NCBI GenBank assembly: GCA_902826335.1
Contig: CADEEL010000002.1
Location: 71,536 to 135,535 of the forward strand
Source: an uncultured Alphaproteobacteria bacterium
GTDB taxonomy: Bacteria; Pseudomonadota; Alphaproteobacteria; Caulobacterales; Aquidulcibacteraceae
Direction of reading: 5' to 3'
Length of the DNA: 64,000 nucleotides
A model generated the notes under the pieces. It did not search any database. It was not told the DNA's origin and worked only from the letters and a program-made list of their open reading frames with translations. Positions 19,000 through 28,995 of the stretch are shown piece after piece (positions within the stretch are counted from its first letter, which is position 1; every line of letters begins with the position of its first letter). The position numbers were made by a program, and so were the translations under genes.

Positions 19000-20138
19000 T
19001 CACCGCCGCGCGCCGCTTCCGCAACCACGACATCCACCGCGATTTCGGAAGCGGGCCGCGCGCCGCGCCCGAGCGCGCGCAAGGCTTCGTTCTGCGCGTT
19101 GATCTGTGCGCGTCTCTTGTCTGGATCGTTGAGCAGAGGCGAGGCCGCGGCGACGATGTTCTCGACGGTAAGGCGCGTTTGCATGAATTCCGGCATCACT
19201 TCGGCGTCGGCGATGACGTTGAGAATGCTGATAAAGCGCGCCTTGTAGAGGAAAAACCGCGCCACCAGCCACGTAAACCAGCCAAGGCGGTAGCCGACAA
19301 TGACTGGCGCGCCTTGCAGCGCAAGTTCGGTCGTCACGGTGCCGGACGCGGCGAGCGCGACCGTCGCGGCGGCGAACGCATCGCCTTTCTCGTCCTCGGT
19401 GACTATGAGCGTTTCTCGCGGCGCTTGCGCCCTCACGGTGTCCGCCACCGATGACGCCGCCACCGTGACCAGACGCGCCTCGGGAAAGTTGACTTTGAGC
19501 GCAAGGCCGGCGCGCCACAACGCCGGCGCCACGCCGCGCAGCTCCGCCGGGCGGCTGCCAGGCAGAACCAGGATCACCGGCGTTTGCGGGTCCAGCCCAT
19601 GGCGTGCACGAAACGCCGCGCCATCTCCGGCGACAAACCGGCCGAGCGCGGGATATCCGCACACAGTCGCGGGCAAATCGAGCGCGGCATAGGCCGGCGC
19701 CTCGATCGCGAATAAGCATATGACGTGATCGACAGTGCGCGCGAGCGCGCGCGCCCGCCCGGGACGCGTCGCCCAGATTTGGGGGCCGATATATTTCACG
19801 ATGCGCGCGCGTGGGCACATGCGCCTGATGCGCAGCGCCACGCGCAGCATGAATCCCCAGGAATCGACCAGCACCACCACATCCGGGTCGAAGGCGCGCG
19901 CCGCCTCCGCTGTCTGATCGGCGGCGCGTACAACGCGTCCATACACTTTGAGGCCCTCGAACAGGCCGAGCACGGAGAGGCCGGCGATCGAGGCCGCGCT
20001 CTTCACCCCCTCGCCCGCCATCGCGGCGCCGCCAACGCCGGCGATTGTCACATCCGGGACGCGGGCCCTTAGGGCGCGGATGAAATCGGCGGCGATGGCG
20101 TCGCCCGAAGCTTCTGCGGCGACGACGAACACTCTCAC
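18972..20138 (-). CDS. lpxB: Lipid-A-disaccharide synthase
   Basis: LpxB (GT19) joins UDP-2,3-diacylglucosamine and lipid X to form the lipid A disaccharide at the inner membrane. The 388-residue protein has [19 protein letters not shown] at the start, the [11 protein letters not shown] segment, [29 protein letters not shown] and [22 protein letters not shown], all typical. Its ATG overlaps the lpxI stop by 4 nt. It is the last gene of the envelope block and its tail overlaps convergent gltA by 28 bp, so the two operons share an end with no room for separate terminators. Confidence 0.97.
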   Translation of the reverse strand: MRVFVVAAEASGDAIAADFIRALRARVPDVTIAGVGGAAMAGEGVKSAASIAGLSVLGLFEGLKVYGRVVRAADQTAEAARAFDPDVVVLVDSWGFMLRVALRIRRMCPRARIVKYIGPQIWATRPGRARALARTVDHVICLFAIEAPAYAALDLPATVCGYPALGRFVAGDGAAFRARHGLDPQTPVILVLPGSRPAELRGVAPALWRAGLALKVNFPEARLVTVAASSVADTVRAQAPRETLIVTEDEKGDAFAAATVALAASGTVTTELALQGAPVIVGYRLGWFTWLVARFFLYKARFISILNVIADAEVMPEFMQTRLTVENIVAAASPLLNDPDKRRAQINAQNEALRALGRGARPASEIAVDVVVAEAARGGDQPRLPTVT

Positions 20139-20992
20139 GGCGCGTCCACTTCGTCCGGCCGAAAGCCATAAACGAAAAGGCCCAGCGCATCCGCGCGTTC
20201 AATGACGCTGGCGCGCCCCAGGATCATGGCGCCGTCCGCCTCGATGGCGACGCCCGCAAGGCCCGCCTCGGCCGCCCGCTCAATCGTGCGCGCGCCAATC
20301 GTCGGCAAGTCTATGCGCCGATCCTGGATGGATTTCGGCCGCTTCATCAGCACGCCGCGCCGCGCCTGCGCCGTGCCGCGCACTTCCACAGGCAGGCCGG
20401 CGACGCGGGCGAGCATCGCGTCGGTGCCTTCCTGCGCTTCAATCGCCAGCACAAGGCCATCGCAGACGCACACCGCCTGGCCGGCGTCGAACGGCCCCAA
20501 CGCGGCGGCGAGGCGCGCCGCCTTGATGATGTCCTCGCGATTGCGCGCACTGGGCGTGTGTGCGCCAAGCGCGCCCGCCGGCGCCCGTAGTTCGCTCAAG
20601 GCGTCGTCCGCGCCAATGACGAGGTAGCCCGCCTCTTCAAGTTCATCGATCAGAACGCGCAGCAAGGCGTCGTCACCGTGTCGCGCCGCCGCCGCCAACT
20701 TCGGCAACATCGAAAGGCCGTGCTCATCGAACTCGACCGCCGCGAAATCCGGCCGTGGCACAGCGCCGACCATCGTGACGGCATCCACATTTGCGGCCGC
20801 CAGCGCCGCCAACCGCGCGCCCATCTTGCCGATGTTGAAGCTGGCGCCCGGGTGCGCATCGAGCGCGGGGTCCGCGAAGGGCGCGATGCGCGACACCCAA
20901 TAGGCCTGCCCCGTCGCGGCGCAATGCTCGGCGAGCGCGACGGGCGCTTGGCCGCCGCCGGCGACGATGCCGAGCTTGCGCCAGCGCGCCAC
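20135..20992 (-). CDS. lpxI: UDP-2,3-diacylglucosamine pyrophosphatase LpxI
   Basis: LpxI is the alphaproteobacterial replacement for LpxH and hydrolyses UDP-2,3-diacylglucosamine to lipid X and UMP. The 285-residue protein shows the DUF1009 pattern: LGIVAGGGQAPVALAEHCA, a mid segment VTMVGAVPRPDF, VCVCDGLVLAIEAQEGTDAM, and the C-terminal RRIDLPTIGARTIERAAEAG and GVAIEADGAMIL. The GTG start lies 1 nt after the lpxA stop. Its position between lpxA and lpxB, exactly where the pathway needs it, makes the assignment strong. Confidence 0.95.
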   Translation of the reverse strand: MARWRKLGIVAGGGQAPVALAEHCAATGQAYWVSRIAPFADPALDAHPGASFNIGKMGARLAALAAANVDAVTMVGAVPRPDFAAVEFDEHGLSMLPKLAAAARHGDDALLRVLIDELEEAGYLVIGADDALSELRAPAGALGAHTPSARNREDIIKAARLAAALGPFDAGQAVCVCDGLVLAIEAQEGTDAMLARVAGLPVEVRGTAQARRGVLMKRPKSIQDRRIDLPTIGARTIERAAEAGLAGVAIEADGAMILGRASVIERADALGLFVYGFRPDEVDAP

Positions 20993-20993
20993 G

Positions 20994-21785
20994 TCAATCT
21001 CGCGGCATGCAGATGGGGCGCGACGCCTCGGCGCGGATGAAGGCGATAATCTCCATCACTTCAGGGCGATGCCCGTAGACTTCCGCCACATCGTCCAGCC
21101 GCTCTTGGAACGTGCCCTCTTCCGCGAACAGCAGACGATAGGCCGCGCGCAGATCGTGAATTGTCTCGCGGGAAAAATTCCGCCGTTTGAGGCCGACGAC
21201 ATTGAGGCCGGCCAGGTGCGCGTGAATGCCGACCGCCGAGCCGTACGGAATGACATCCGTCACCACCGCCGAGAGGCCGCCGACAAACGCATGGCGGCCA
21301 ATGCGCGAATACTGATGAACCGCCGCGAGCCCGCCCATGAAGACAAAATCGCTCACTTGCACATGGCCGCCAATCGTCGCGCCCTGCGCCAGGATTACGT
21401 GATCGCCGACAATGCAATCGTGCGCGACGTGGCTTTGACTCATGAAGAAGCCGTCCGACCCGATTTTCGTCAGGCCCCGCCCGCGCACGGTGCCGCGATG
21501 CATACTCGAATGTTCGCGGATCGTGCAGCGATCGCCGACTTCAAGGCGCGTCGGCTCTCCAGCATATGTTATGTCCTGCGGCGGGCCGCCGATCGCGCAA
21601 TAGGGCCAGATCACGCAATCTTCGCCGATTGCAGTGTGGCGCTCAACGAACACGTTGGCGACAAGCCGCGTGCGCGCGCCAAGCTTGACGTCCGGACCCA
21701 CCGAGCACCACGGGCCGATCTCCACGTCCTCGCCGAGCTCCGCGCCCTTATCGACGATCGCGGTCGGATGAATTGATTGCGCCAT
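20994..21785 (-). CDS. lpxA: UDP-N-acetylglucosamine acyltransferase
   Basis: LpxA transfers a 3-hydroxyacyl chain from ACP to UDP-GlcNAc, the first step of lipid A synthesis. The 263-residue protein is a left-handed beta-helix of hexapeptide repeats, beginning [20 protein letters not shown]. The catalytic His lies in [18 protein letters not shown], and the C-terminal helical domain contains [15 protein letters not shown]. The length is normal. It is 12 bp downstream of fabZ in the classical lpxD-fabZ-lpxA order. Confidence 0.97.
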   Translation of the reverse strand: MAQSIHPTAIVDKGAELGEDVEIGPWCSVGPDVKLGARTRLVANVFVERHTAIGEDCVIWPYCAIGGPPQDITYAGEPTRLEVGDRCTIREHSSMHRGTVRGRGLTKIGSDGFFMSQSHVAHDCIVGDHVILAQGATIGGHVQVSDFVFMGGLAAVHQYSRIGRHAFVGGLSAVVTDVIPYGSAVGIHAHLAGLNVVGLKRRNFSRETIHDLRAAYRLLFAEEGTFQERLDDVAEVYGHRPEVMEIIAFIRAEASRPICMPRD

Positions 21786-21797
21786 ACTGATTACGCC

Positions 21798-22271
21798 TCA
21801 GCGATCCGCCTTCATCGCGGCGAATTCCGCCTCGACCGCGATCTCGCCGTCAACTTCACCCCGGCCGCGGAATTTGAAAATGTTGCGGCGATGAAACAGC
21901 ACGGTGACGTCAAGCGCCAGCATATCGCCCGGGCGGACGGGTTTACGAAACCGCGCATTGTCAATGGACATGAAATAGATCGCGTGTTTCGAGACATCCA
22001 CGTCGAGCGACTTCGACATTAGAAGCGCGCCGGCCTGCGCCATCGCCTCGATCTGAAGCACGCCCGGCATGACCGGCGCGCCGGGAAAGTGGCCCGGAAA
22101 ATATGGTTCGTTGACGGACACGCTTTTAAGCGCGCGGATCGATGTGAAGGGTATGTACGCGCTGGCGCGATCGATCAGCAAGAACGGATAGCGGTGCGGC
22201 AGGCGCCGAAGGACCTCATCGATCTCGATGGCTTGCTCGCTGGGCGCCGGCGCTGGTTCACTTGTTGTCAT
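21798..22271 (-). CDS. fabZ: 3-hydroxyacyl-[ACP] dehydratase FabZ
   Basis: FabZ dehydrates 3-hydroxyacyl-ACP in fatty-acid elongation and competes with LpxA/LpxD for the same substrate pool. The 157-residue hotdog protein has LPHRYPFLLIDRA, VNEPYFPGHFPGAPVMPGVLQIEAMAQAG with the catalytic His and Glu, and the final strand RFRKPVRPGD. The ATG at 22271 is preferred to the in-frame GTG one codon upstream. Its start overlaps the lpxD end by 14 nt, so translation is coupled. Confidence 0.97.
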   Translation of the reverse strand: MTTSEPAPAPSEQAIEIDEVLRRLPHRYPFLLIDRASAYIPFTSIRALKSVSVNEPYFPGHFPGAPVMPGVLQIEAMAQAGALLMSKSLDVDVSKHAIYFMSIDNARFRKPVRPGDMLALDVTVLFHRRNIFKFRGRGEVDGEIAVEAEFAAMKADR

Positions 22272-23289
22272 CACGCCTGCCCGCCGTTTTCGACTTTAGC
22301 CACGCGATTTCGCGCATCCAGGTTCGCGCAAGCTTGGCCGGATAGCCGCCCCACGTTTCGCCCACGGGCACGTCTTGCAGCACGGCCGAGCCGCCCGCAA
22401 GGGCCGCGCCCGCGCCAATGGTTCGATGATCGGAGACGCCCACACGGCCGCCCATGCGCACATCGTCTCCAACGCTGGTCGAGCCAGAAATGCCGCCAAA
22501 CGCCGCGATCATCACGCGCCGGCCCAAGGTCACGTTGTGCGCGATGTGGCACATATTGTCGATTTTCGTCTCTTCGCCGATGGTCGTGTCATCGAATACG
22601 CCGCGATCGATCGCTGAGTTTGCGCCAATCGTGACCCGGTCCTGGACCACGACGCGCCCGAAATGCGGCACGTCGATCAAGCCGGTTGCATCCCCCGCGA
22701 CGCCAAAACCAGCCTCGCCGATCACCGCGCCGGCGAGGATGGTCACGTCATCACCGATCAGTGCGAATCCAATAACAGCGTGGGCGCCGATGCGCGCGCG
22801 GCGGCCAACCGTGACGCCCGGGCCGATCACCGCATTGGGCCCAATGATCGCGCCTGCGCCCACCTGGGCATCGGCGCCGATCACCACCCCGTGGCCCAGT
22901 TGCACGCCGTCTTCGAGGCGTGCGCTTGAATGAACGGCTGGCCCGCCCGCCTCAAGCAGGCGTGGCCGGCGCACCATGAGCGCCAGGCGAGCGAAGGCGG
23001 CGCGCGGGCTCTCTGAAACAATCCTGGCAGCCACGTTCGGCGCCATCGGCGCGACAGCCGCGCGCACGATGCAGGCGCCCGGCGCGTAGAGGACCGGCGC
23101 GCGCGGAACGGGGCCGTCGTAATAGCAAAGATCGCTGGACCCCGCCCGCTCGAGCGGCGCTATGGACGTGATTGAGCGATCCAGATCGCCCTCGGCATGA
23201 AGCCCAGACGACAGCGCCCGGGCCGTCACCGGCCCGAGCGCCTCGTAGAAACGATCATCGATCATGTCCGCGCCAATGGCGCCTGACAT
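22258..23289 (-). CDS. lpxD: UDP-3-O-acylglucosamine N-acyltransferase
   Basis: LpxD adds the N-linked 3-hydroxyacyl chain in lipid A synthesis. The protein has the N-terminal uridine-binding domain (DLCYYDGPVPRAPVLYAPGACIV region), then hexapeptide repeats (GVQLGHGVVIGADAQVGAGA onward). The catalytic His lies in KIDNMCHIAHNVTLGRR, and the ending is WGGYPAKLARTWMREIAWL. Three in-frame starts compete: TTG 23301 overlapping the skp stop, ATG 23289, and ATG 23265 (MIDDRFYEALGP), which fits the usual N-terminus best. I report 23289 as the middle choice; the true start is uncertain by about 8 codons. Confidence 0.93.
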   Translation of the reverse strand: MSGAIGADMIDDRFYEALGPVTARALSSGLHAEGDLDRSITSIAPLERAGSSDLCYYDGPVPRAPVLYAPGACIVRAAVAPMAPNVAARIVSESPRAAFARLALMVRRPRLLEAGGPAVHSSARLEDGVQLGHGVVIGADAQVGAGAIIGPNAVIGPGVTVGRRARIGAHAVIGFALIGDDVTILAGAVIGEAGFGVAGDATGLIDVPHFGRVVVQDRVTIGANSAIDRGVFDDTTIGEETKIDNMCHIAHNVTLGRRVMIAAFGGISGSTSVGDDVRMGGRVGVSDHRTIGAGAALAGGSAVLQDVPVGETWGGYPAKLARTWMREIAWLKSKTAGRRDDNK

Positions 23290-23297
23290 AGCCAGGG

Positions 23298-23912
23298 TCA
23301 ACGCCGCTGTTGCTGGCCCTGTTGTTGTTGCTGCGCGGGCGCCGCTTGGCGGGTGACTGAAATCGTACGCACGCGCTGGTCCAGCCGGGCGATGAGATCG
23401 GCGGTGGCGTCAACGTTCGGCGTGAAACGGCTTGCGACGCTGGCATCGAGAACCACCGCCGCGCCGCGCGCCGTCAGCAGCTCGTTCAGAACCGGCGTGA
23501 TTTGGGTGTTGAACGTCTGCAGCGCCTGACCGCGCGTATGCTCAAGATCACGCGCCAACGTCATTTGCCTGGTCCGCAGCGTTTCAACGCGGCGATTGAA
23601 CGCCTCGATCTGCTGAGATAATTGCGTATTCGCTTGAATCTGCTGCGGCGTTTGATTGCGCGTAGCTGTCTGCAAGCGTTGCTGTTCCGCTTGCACCGCG
23701 GTTTGTTCAGGCTGAATTTCGCCCTGCATCTGCGTGGCGATCGCCTGCAATTGCGTGCTCATCGAGCGCCCAGCCTGAGACTGGGCGACGACGCGCTCGG
23801 AATCGATGACGATCACCGTGCCGGATTGCGAAGTCTGTGCAATGGCAGGCGTGGTGACAAGCGATACGGCCGCGAGAGCCATGGTTGCGACAAATGTTTT
23901 CACAGGACGCAT
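23298..23912 (-). CDS. skp: OmpH/Skp-family periplasmic chaperone
   Basis: The 204-residue protein has a signal peptide (MRPVKTFVATMALAAVSLVTTPAIA, cleavage after AIA) and then the OmpH domain: VIVIDSERVVAQSQAGRSM, a long Gln-rich coiled coil (about residues 70-130), and LNELLTARGAAVVLDASVA near the end. Skp holds unfolded outer-membrane proteins for delivery to BamA. The ATG at 23912, preceded by GAGAAAGG, fits the signal peptide; the longer frame adds nine charged residues before it. The tail is Gln-rich. It lies directly between bamA and lpxD, the classical order. Confidence 0.93.
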   Translation of the reverse strand: MRPVKTFVATMALAAVSLVTTPAIAQTSQSGTVIVIDSERVVAQSQAGRSMSTQLQAIATQMQGEIQPEQTAVQAEQQRLQTATRNQTPQQIQANTQLSQQIEAFNRRVETLRTRQMTLARDLEHTRGQALQTFNTQITPVLNELLTARGAAVVLDASVASRFTPNVDATADLIARLDQRVRTISVTRQAAPAQQQQQGQQQRR

Positions 23913-23956
23913 GCGAGGGCGCCTTTCTCTACTGGACAAAGTCGATGAAACTCGCC

Positions 23957-26476
23957 TCAGAAGCGAGTGCGAGTGGAGAACCGGAAGGTCTCCGTACGGT
24001 CGTAATCTTCCCGCGCCAGCGGCTGCGAGAAGTCAAACTGTACGGGGCCGAACGGCGAATCCCAGAACAGGCTAATGCCGGCCGAAGCCCGGAACGCCAA
24101 AGCGTCCTCCACGCGTGACGTGTAGGTCGACGTGCCGATGACAACCGGCGGCGGCGCGACATTGCTACCCTCGTCCAAGATCCCCAGCGTACCAAATTCC
24201 GCAAATGCGGCGGCGGAAAGGCCAAACTGCTCAGGCAGGCCAAGCGGGAATGTCACCTGGAAGGTGCCGATGGCGAACGCGTTGCCGCCCAGCGCATCAC
24301 CGTAAATGATGTCATTAAGCGCCGGGTTCGGATCGGTAACAGTAATAATTTCGCGTGGCCCGAGGCCGGCGACATCAAAACCACGGAATGACGCGCCGCC
24401 CTTGAAGAACCGGTCATTGATGCGGATGTCGTCATCGCCCCAGCCAAAGATGTAGCCGGCAGATAGGCGGAAGCTGGCGACAACGTTTGGAAGGATACCG
24501 CGATAGGCGCCCGCCTCTAACTCCGTGCGAAGGTAATGCACATCCCCGCCGACGCCGGCCAAATCCTGGCTGAGCGACATATCGAAACCGCGCGTCGGGT
24601 TAATCGGGTCGTTGCGACGATCCCAATTGAAGGAATAGCCCAGCACCGAAGTGAGGAATGTTCCTTCTTGCGAACAGAGCAGCGGCCGGCTCACGACATT
24701 CAGCGGATCGCACTGGTCGATTGGATCGGTGCCCGGCAACCCATCATGATCAACCAACAAATTGGCCACGTCCGTTTCGTCGTGCAGGATTTGATACGTC
24801 AGTCCCATGCCTGTGTGTTCGGTCACGGGGAAGCTTGCCCGCAATCCGCCGCCAGTCGATTGGTTGGTGAACGAAGACTGATCCTGGAAATCCGTGCGTA
24901 GGGAGAAGAGGTCAAACCCCGCCGCGATTTCACGGCCCATGAAGCGCGGCTCTGTAAAGCGCAGATCGAACTGTTGACGCAGCGAGCTGGATGACGCCCG
25001 CAAGCGCAGGAATTGGCCGCGCCCGCGTAAGTTGCGTTCGCTGACCGACACGTCGAACAGGAAAGATTCCTGCGAGGAATAGCCCGCCGCGAAGGCGAGT
25101 TCTCCCGTTGATTGCTCCTGAACCGTGACCAGCACGTTCGAGCGATCCGGTTGCGAGCCCGGCTGCTCTTCAACGGTCACATTCTCAAAGAAACCAAGGG
25201 CGCGAATGCGCGCACGCGAGCGATCGAGCAGGATGCGATTGAAGGAATCGCCTTCCGACACGCGCATTTCACGGCGGATAACGCGGTCAAGCGTGCGGTT
25301 GTTCCCGACGATATCGATCCGTTCGATGAAGACGCGCGGGCCTTCGTTCACTTCGAACACGATGTTGACGCGCCGGTTCGCCGTATCGCGCTCAATGCGT
25401 GGCCGGATATCGACGTTGGCGTAGCCGACCGTGCCGGCCACGTAGGTCATCGCATCGATTGAATCCTCGATAAGCGAGCCGTTGAACCGCTCGCCCTCGT
25501 GGATCGGCAACGCGGCCTCAAGCAATTCGGCGGGCACGCGGTCAAGTTCGGTTTCAACACGCACTGTGCCAAAATCGTAGCGCTGCCCCTCCTCCACTGT
25601 GAAGGTGATGAAGAAGTCGCGCTGATCGGGCGTCAGCTCCGCAACCGCCGAGACAACCCGAAAATCAGCATAACCGTTATTGGTGTAATGCTGACGCAAT
25701 TGCTCGCGATCGTACTCCAGCCGATCGGGATCGTAATTGTCGTTGCTGGCGAAGAAGTTCCACCAATGGGATTCAGTGGTGACGATTTGATCGCGCAATT
25801 CGCGGTCGGAAAATTCCTGATTACCGATGAAATTGACTTCGCGAACGCCCGTGACCGGGCCTTCGTCAATCTCAAAAATCAGGTCGACACGGTTCTGCTC
25901 GAGCTCACGCACTTGGGGCGTCACCGTTGCGGCGAAGCGGCCAGCGCGGCGATAAACTTCAAGGATGCGCTGCACATCGGCTTGCGCGCGCGCGGGCGTA
26001 AACACAGAGCGCGGCCGGGCCTGCACTTCCTCTGTGAGGTTGTCTTCGTCCATCGAACGCAGGCCTTCGAAGACCACGCGATTGACGATTGGATTCTCGA
26101 CAACCTGGACAACAAGATCCTGGCCACGCTGTTCGATCTGAATGTCCGCGAAAAGGCCGGTGGCGAACAGGGTGCGGATCGACAAATCGATGCGTTCGTC
26201 ATCCACCGTCTCGCCCGGGTGTACGGCGAGATACGATGTGACCGTGCTGGCCTCGATGCGCTGATTGCCCTCGACGAGAATGCGTCGAATGACGCCTCCG
26301 GTCTGCTGGGCCGGGGCTTGCGCCTGGGCGGCGGCTGCAGGCGGCTGCGCCGGAGTCGCGGGCTGCTGGCCTGCGCCCTGCTGGGCCTGAGCTGGCCCCG
26401 CTGTCGCCACGAGGGCGCTGGCGCCAGCGGCGCCGATAACGACGCCAGTTACGACATCCCGCAACACGCGCTTCAT
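23957..26476 (-). CDS. bamA: Outer-membrane protein assembly factor BamA
   Basis: BamA is the core of the machine that inserts beta-barrel proteins into the outer membrane. The 839-residue precursor has a signal peptide ending AGPAQA and a Pro/Gln/Ala-rich linker. Five POTRA repeats follow, beginning GGVIRRILVEGNQRIEASTV and ending with the VFIERIDIVGNNRTLDRVIRR region. The 16-strand barrel includes the conserved lid-lock motif RFFKGGASFRGF (an RGF motif) and ends on the usual aromatic residue (STRTRF). The length is normal. Confidence 0.97.
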   Translation of the reverse strand: MKRVLRDVVTGVVIGAAGASALVATAGPAQAQQGAGQQPATPAQPPAAAAQAQAPAQQTGGVIRRILVEGNQRIEASTVTSYLAVHPGETVDDERIDLSIRTLFATGLFADIQIEQRGQDLVVQVVENPIVNRVVFEGLRSMDEDNLTEEVQARPRSVFTPARAQADVQRILEVYRRAGRFAATVTPQVRELEQNRVDLIFEIDEGPVTGVREVNFIGNQEFSDRELRDQIVTTESHWWNFFASNDNYDPDRLEYDREQLRQHYTNNGYADFRVVSAVAELTPDQRDFFITFTVEEGQRYDFGTVRVETELDRVPAELLEAALPIHEGERFNGSLIEDSIDAMTYVAGTVGYANVDIRPRIERDTANRRVNIVFEVNEGPRVFIERIDIVGNNRTLDRVIRREMRVSEGDSFNRILLDRSRARIRALGFFENVTVEEQPGSQPDRSNVLVTVQEQSTGELAFAAGYSSQESFLFDVSVSERNLRGRGQFLRLRASSSSLRQQFDLRFTEPRFMGREIAAGFDLFSLRTDFQDQSSFTNQSTGGGLRASFPVTEHTGMGLTYQILHDETDVANLLVDHDGLPGTDPIDQCDPLNVVSRPLLCSQEGTFLTSVLGYSFNWDRRNDPINPTRGFDMSLSQDLAGVGGDVHYLRTELEAGAYRGILPNVVASFRLSAGYIFGWGDDDIRINDRFFKGGASFRGFDVAGLGPREIITVTDPNPALNDIIYGDALGGNAFAIGTFQVTFPLGLPEQFGLSAAAFAEFGTLGILDEGSNVAPPPVVIGTSTYTSRVEDALAFRASAGISLFWDSPFGPVQFDFSQPLAREDYDRTETFRFSTRTRF

Positions 26477-26566
26477 GCGGCCCTCAACTCAGCTTGGCGC
26501 TCCCCAGCGCCGATTCCTAAAGACAGCATCCAAGGCCGAAGCGCAAGGACGCGGCGCTGTTCACCC

Positions 26567-27763
26567 TCAGCCAAATATCCGTTGGATATCGTTCCAGGTG
26601 GCGAACAAAAAGAGACTCCCTAATACAGCGAGTCCCGCCCGAAGCGCCCATTCTTGTGCTTGAATCGGCAGCGGACGGCCTCCGCGCACCGCTTCGATGG
26701 CGTAGAAGAGCAAATGGCCGCCATCGAGAATGGGAATCGGCAGCAGATTCACGATCCCGACCGCCACGGAGAGAATCGCGGCCCACTGAAATAGGGATAG
26801 CGCGAGATCGGCGAGACGCTCAGCCAAGCCAACGCCCTGCTGATCGATGGCGTTGCCCGCGATGCGGCCCGATTCGGTGAAAATGCCCGCCGGCCCGGCG
26901 ATATGTTCGGCGGACGCGCGGCCCATGACGATGTTGCCGACATAAAGGCCAGTCATGGCCACGATCGACCAGGTCTGGCGTGCGCCCTCGACCACGGCTT
27001 GTCCTGGCCCATAGCGCTGGATCACCCGCTCCGAAGGAAGCGTGCGGCGCTCAATGCCCAGCAGCCCAAAACGTCGCGTAACGCCTGTAGCATCCGGAAG
27101 GTTCTGCGCCTCGGGCGTTGCGCGCAGGGAAACATTCGCTTCCCCGCGCCGCACGGTGAGATCGAGCGGGCGCCCAGGATTGCTGGTTACGACGGCCTGC
27201 ATTTCCCCGAATGAGCGAATCGGCGCGCCGCCAATCGCCACGATCACATCGCCGGCGCGCAAGCCAGCCTGCGCCGCGGCGGAATTGGCGCGTACGCCGT
27301 CAATGCGGGGGCTGAGCGCGGCGCGGTCGGTCATGTCGCGCCCGACGACAAGCAGGATCGCCGCGAATGCGAGGATCGCGAATATGAAATTCATCACCGG
27401 CCCGGCGGCCGTTACGAACGCGCGCGCGGCGACCGGCTGGGCGCGGAAATGGCCGCGCCGGCGCGCCTCCTCCTGGCTCAGATTGCGGAATTCTTCCGGC
27501 GCGGGCCCCGTGCTCGAAGGGTCGGAATCGTCAACCCAGGAGACGAACCCGCCGATGGGAATGGCGCCCAGCTTCCACGTCGTGCCGTGCCGGTCCCGCC
27601 GGGCCGCGATCGCCGGGCCCATGCCGATGGCGAAGCTCTTGACCGCGATCCGGCATAAGCGAGCTGCGCCGAAATGGCCAAATTCATGAACAAAAACAAC
27701 GAGTCCTAGCACGAAGATAAAGGATGCCGCCGTCAACAGCATGGACCCGAGCGCGTCTAGCAT
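26567..27763 (-). CDS. rseP: RIP metalloprotease RseP (site-2 protease)
   Basis: The 398-residue membrane protease has the zinc-binding HEFGH in LGLVVFVHEFGHFGAARLC on the first TM helix. One PDZ domain covers roughly residues 140-230 (GLRAGDVIVAIGGAPIRSF). The third zinc ligand is in the NLLPIPILDGGHLLFYAIEA segment (L-D-G motif), with a final TM helix after it. RseP cleaves anti-sigma factors and remnant signal peptides. It sits between dxr and bamA as in most proteobacteria. The family is secure; the local substrate is not known. Confidence 0.96.
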   Translation of the reverse strand: MLDALGSMLLTAASFIFVLGLVVFVHEFGHFGAARLCRIAVKSFAIGMGPAIAARRDRHGTTWKLGAIPIGGFVSWVDDSDPSSTGPAPEEFRNLSQEEARRRGHFRAQPVAARAFVTAAGPVMNFIFAILAFAAILLVVGRDMTDRAALSPRIDGVRANSAAAQAGLRAGDVIVAIGGAPIRSFGEMQAVVTSNPGRPLDLTVRRGEANVSLRATPEAQNLPDATGVTRRFGLLGIERRTLPSERVIQRYGPGQAVVEGARQTWSIVAMTGLYVGNIVMGRASAEHIAGPAGIFTESGRIAGNAIDQQGVGLAERLADLALSLFQWAAILSVAVGIVNLLPIPILDGGHLLFYAIEAVRGGRPLPIQAQEWALRAGLAVLGSLFLFATWNDIQRIFG

Positions 27764-27804
27764 GGATGTGCCTCGCCTGGGCCCTCCCGGCCCACATTGT
27801 TCTT

Positions 27805-28995
27805 CTACGCGCCAGCCATGGCCATGGCTGCATGCTCCGCCGCGCGGCGCGCCGCTTTATCGATAGCGCGCACTTCATCGAATGTTGAAGGCTTTTTTTG
27901 GAACTGTCGCAATTCGCCGGCGTCGAGGCCGTCCAGCACGTCACGGGCGACGGACGGAATTTCGGTGAAGCCAAGCCGGCCGGCCAGGAAGGCGGCGACC
28001 GCGATTTCGTTGGCGGCGTTCAGCGCGGCGGTCGCCTTCGGGCCGATCTCGGCGGCCGCGCGGGCCAGGCCAAGGCTCGGAAAGCGTGCCTCGTCGGGCG
28101 TTTCAAATGTAAGCGCCCCGAGCGCGGCCAGGTCCAAGCGGGGCGTCGATATGACTGCCCGATCCGGCCAGGCGAGCGCATAGGAGATTGGCGCGCGCAT
28201 GTCCGGCGCGCCGAGCTGCGCCAACACCGAGCCATCCTGGTAATGCACGAGGCTGTGCACGATCGATTGCGGGTGAACGAGCACGTCGATGCGCGCCGGC
28301 GGCACATTGAAGAGATAGTGCGCCTCGATCAGTTCGAGGCCCTTGTTCATCAGCGTGGCGGAATCCACTGAAATTTTCGCGCCCATGGACCAAATTGGAT
28401 GCGCACATGCTTCCTGAGGGGTGGCCGCGCGCATTCGCTCGTACGGCCACGTGCGGAACGGCCCACCCGACGCGGTGATCGTGAGCTTTTCGACGCGGTC
28501 TGGGTGGGTGAGCACCTGGAAGATGGCGTTGTGTTCGGAATCGACCGGCAGCAGCGTCGCGCCCGCGCGCGCGGCGGCGGCGATCAGCAGCGGCCCGGCG
28601 CACACAAGGCATTCCTTGTTCGCCAGCGCGACCATTGCGCCCCGCTCGACGGCGCGCAGGCACGGCGCAAGCCCCGCCGCGCCGACGATGGCCGCCATCA
28701 CCCAGTCCGCCGGCCGGGCCGCGGCTTCGCAAATCGCATCCTCGCCGGCGCCTACTTCAATCCCCGGCAACGCGGCGCGCGCGTCCACAAGCAGGCCCTC
28801 CTCCGCAACCGCCACGAACTTTGGACGCAGCACCCGCGCGGCCTCCACCAGCGCGGCCAGATTGCCGCCGGCGGTGATCGCCTCAACCTCGATCTCGCCG
28901 CCGCGCGCGCGCACTTCCTCGATGACGGCGACGGTGGAACGCCCAATCGATCCCGTCACGCCGAGGATTGTGACGCACCGCTTCAGCGCGCTCAT
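27805..28995 (-). CDS. dxr: 1-deoxy-D-xylulose 5-phosphate reductoisomerase
   Basis: Dxr makes MEP, the committed step of the non-mevalonate isoprenoid pathway. The 396-residue protein has the NADPH-binding ILGVTGSIGRSTVAVIEEV, the LANKECLVCAG and LLPVDSEHNAIFQVL active-site motifs, ASGGPFRTWP on the flexible loop, and MGAKISVDSATLMNKGLE for metal and substrate binding. The ATG overlaps the cdsA stop. Together with uppS downstream of frr it links isoprenoid synthesis to cell-wall lipid carrier supply in one operon. Confidence 0.97.
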   Translation of the reverse strand: MSALKRCVTILGVTGSIGRSTVAVIEEVRARGGEIEVEAITAGGNLAALVEAARVLRPKFVAVAEEGLLVDARAALPGIEVGAGEDAICEAAARPADWVMAAIVGAAGLAPCLRAVERGAMVALANKECLVCAGPLLIAAAARAGATLLPVDSEHNAIFQVLTHPDRVEKLTITASGGPFRTWPYERMRAATPQEACAHPIWSMGAKISVDSATLMNKGLELIEAHYLFNVPPARIDVLVHPQSIVHSLVHYQDGSVLAQLGAPDMRAPISYALAWPDRAVISTPRLDLAALGALTFETPDEARFPSLGLARAAAEIGPKATAALNAANEIAVAAFLAGRLGFTEIPSVARDVLDGLDAGELRQFQKKPSTFDEVRAIDKAARRAAEHAAMAMAGA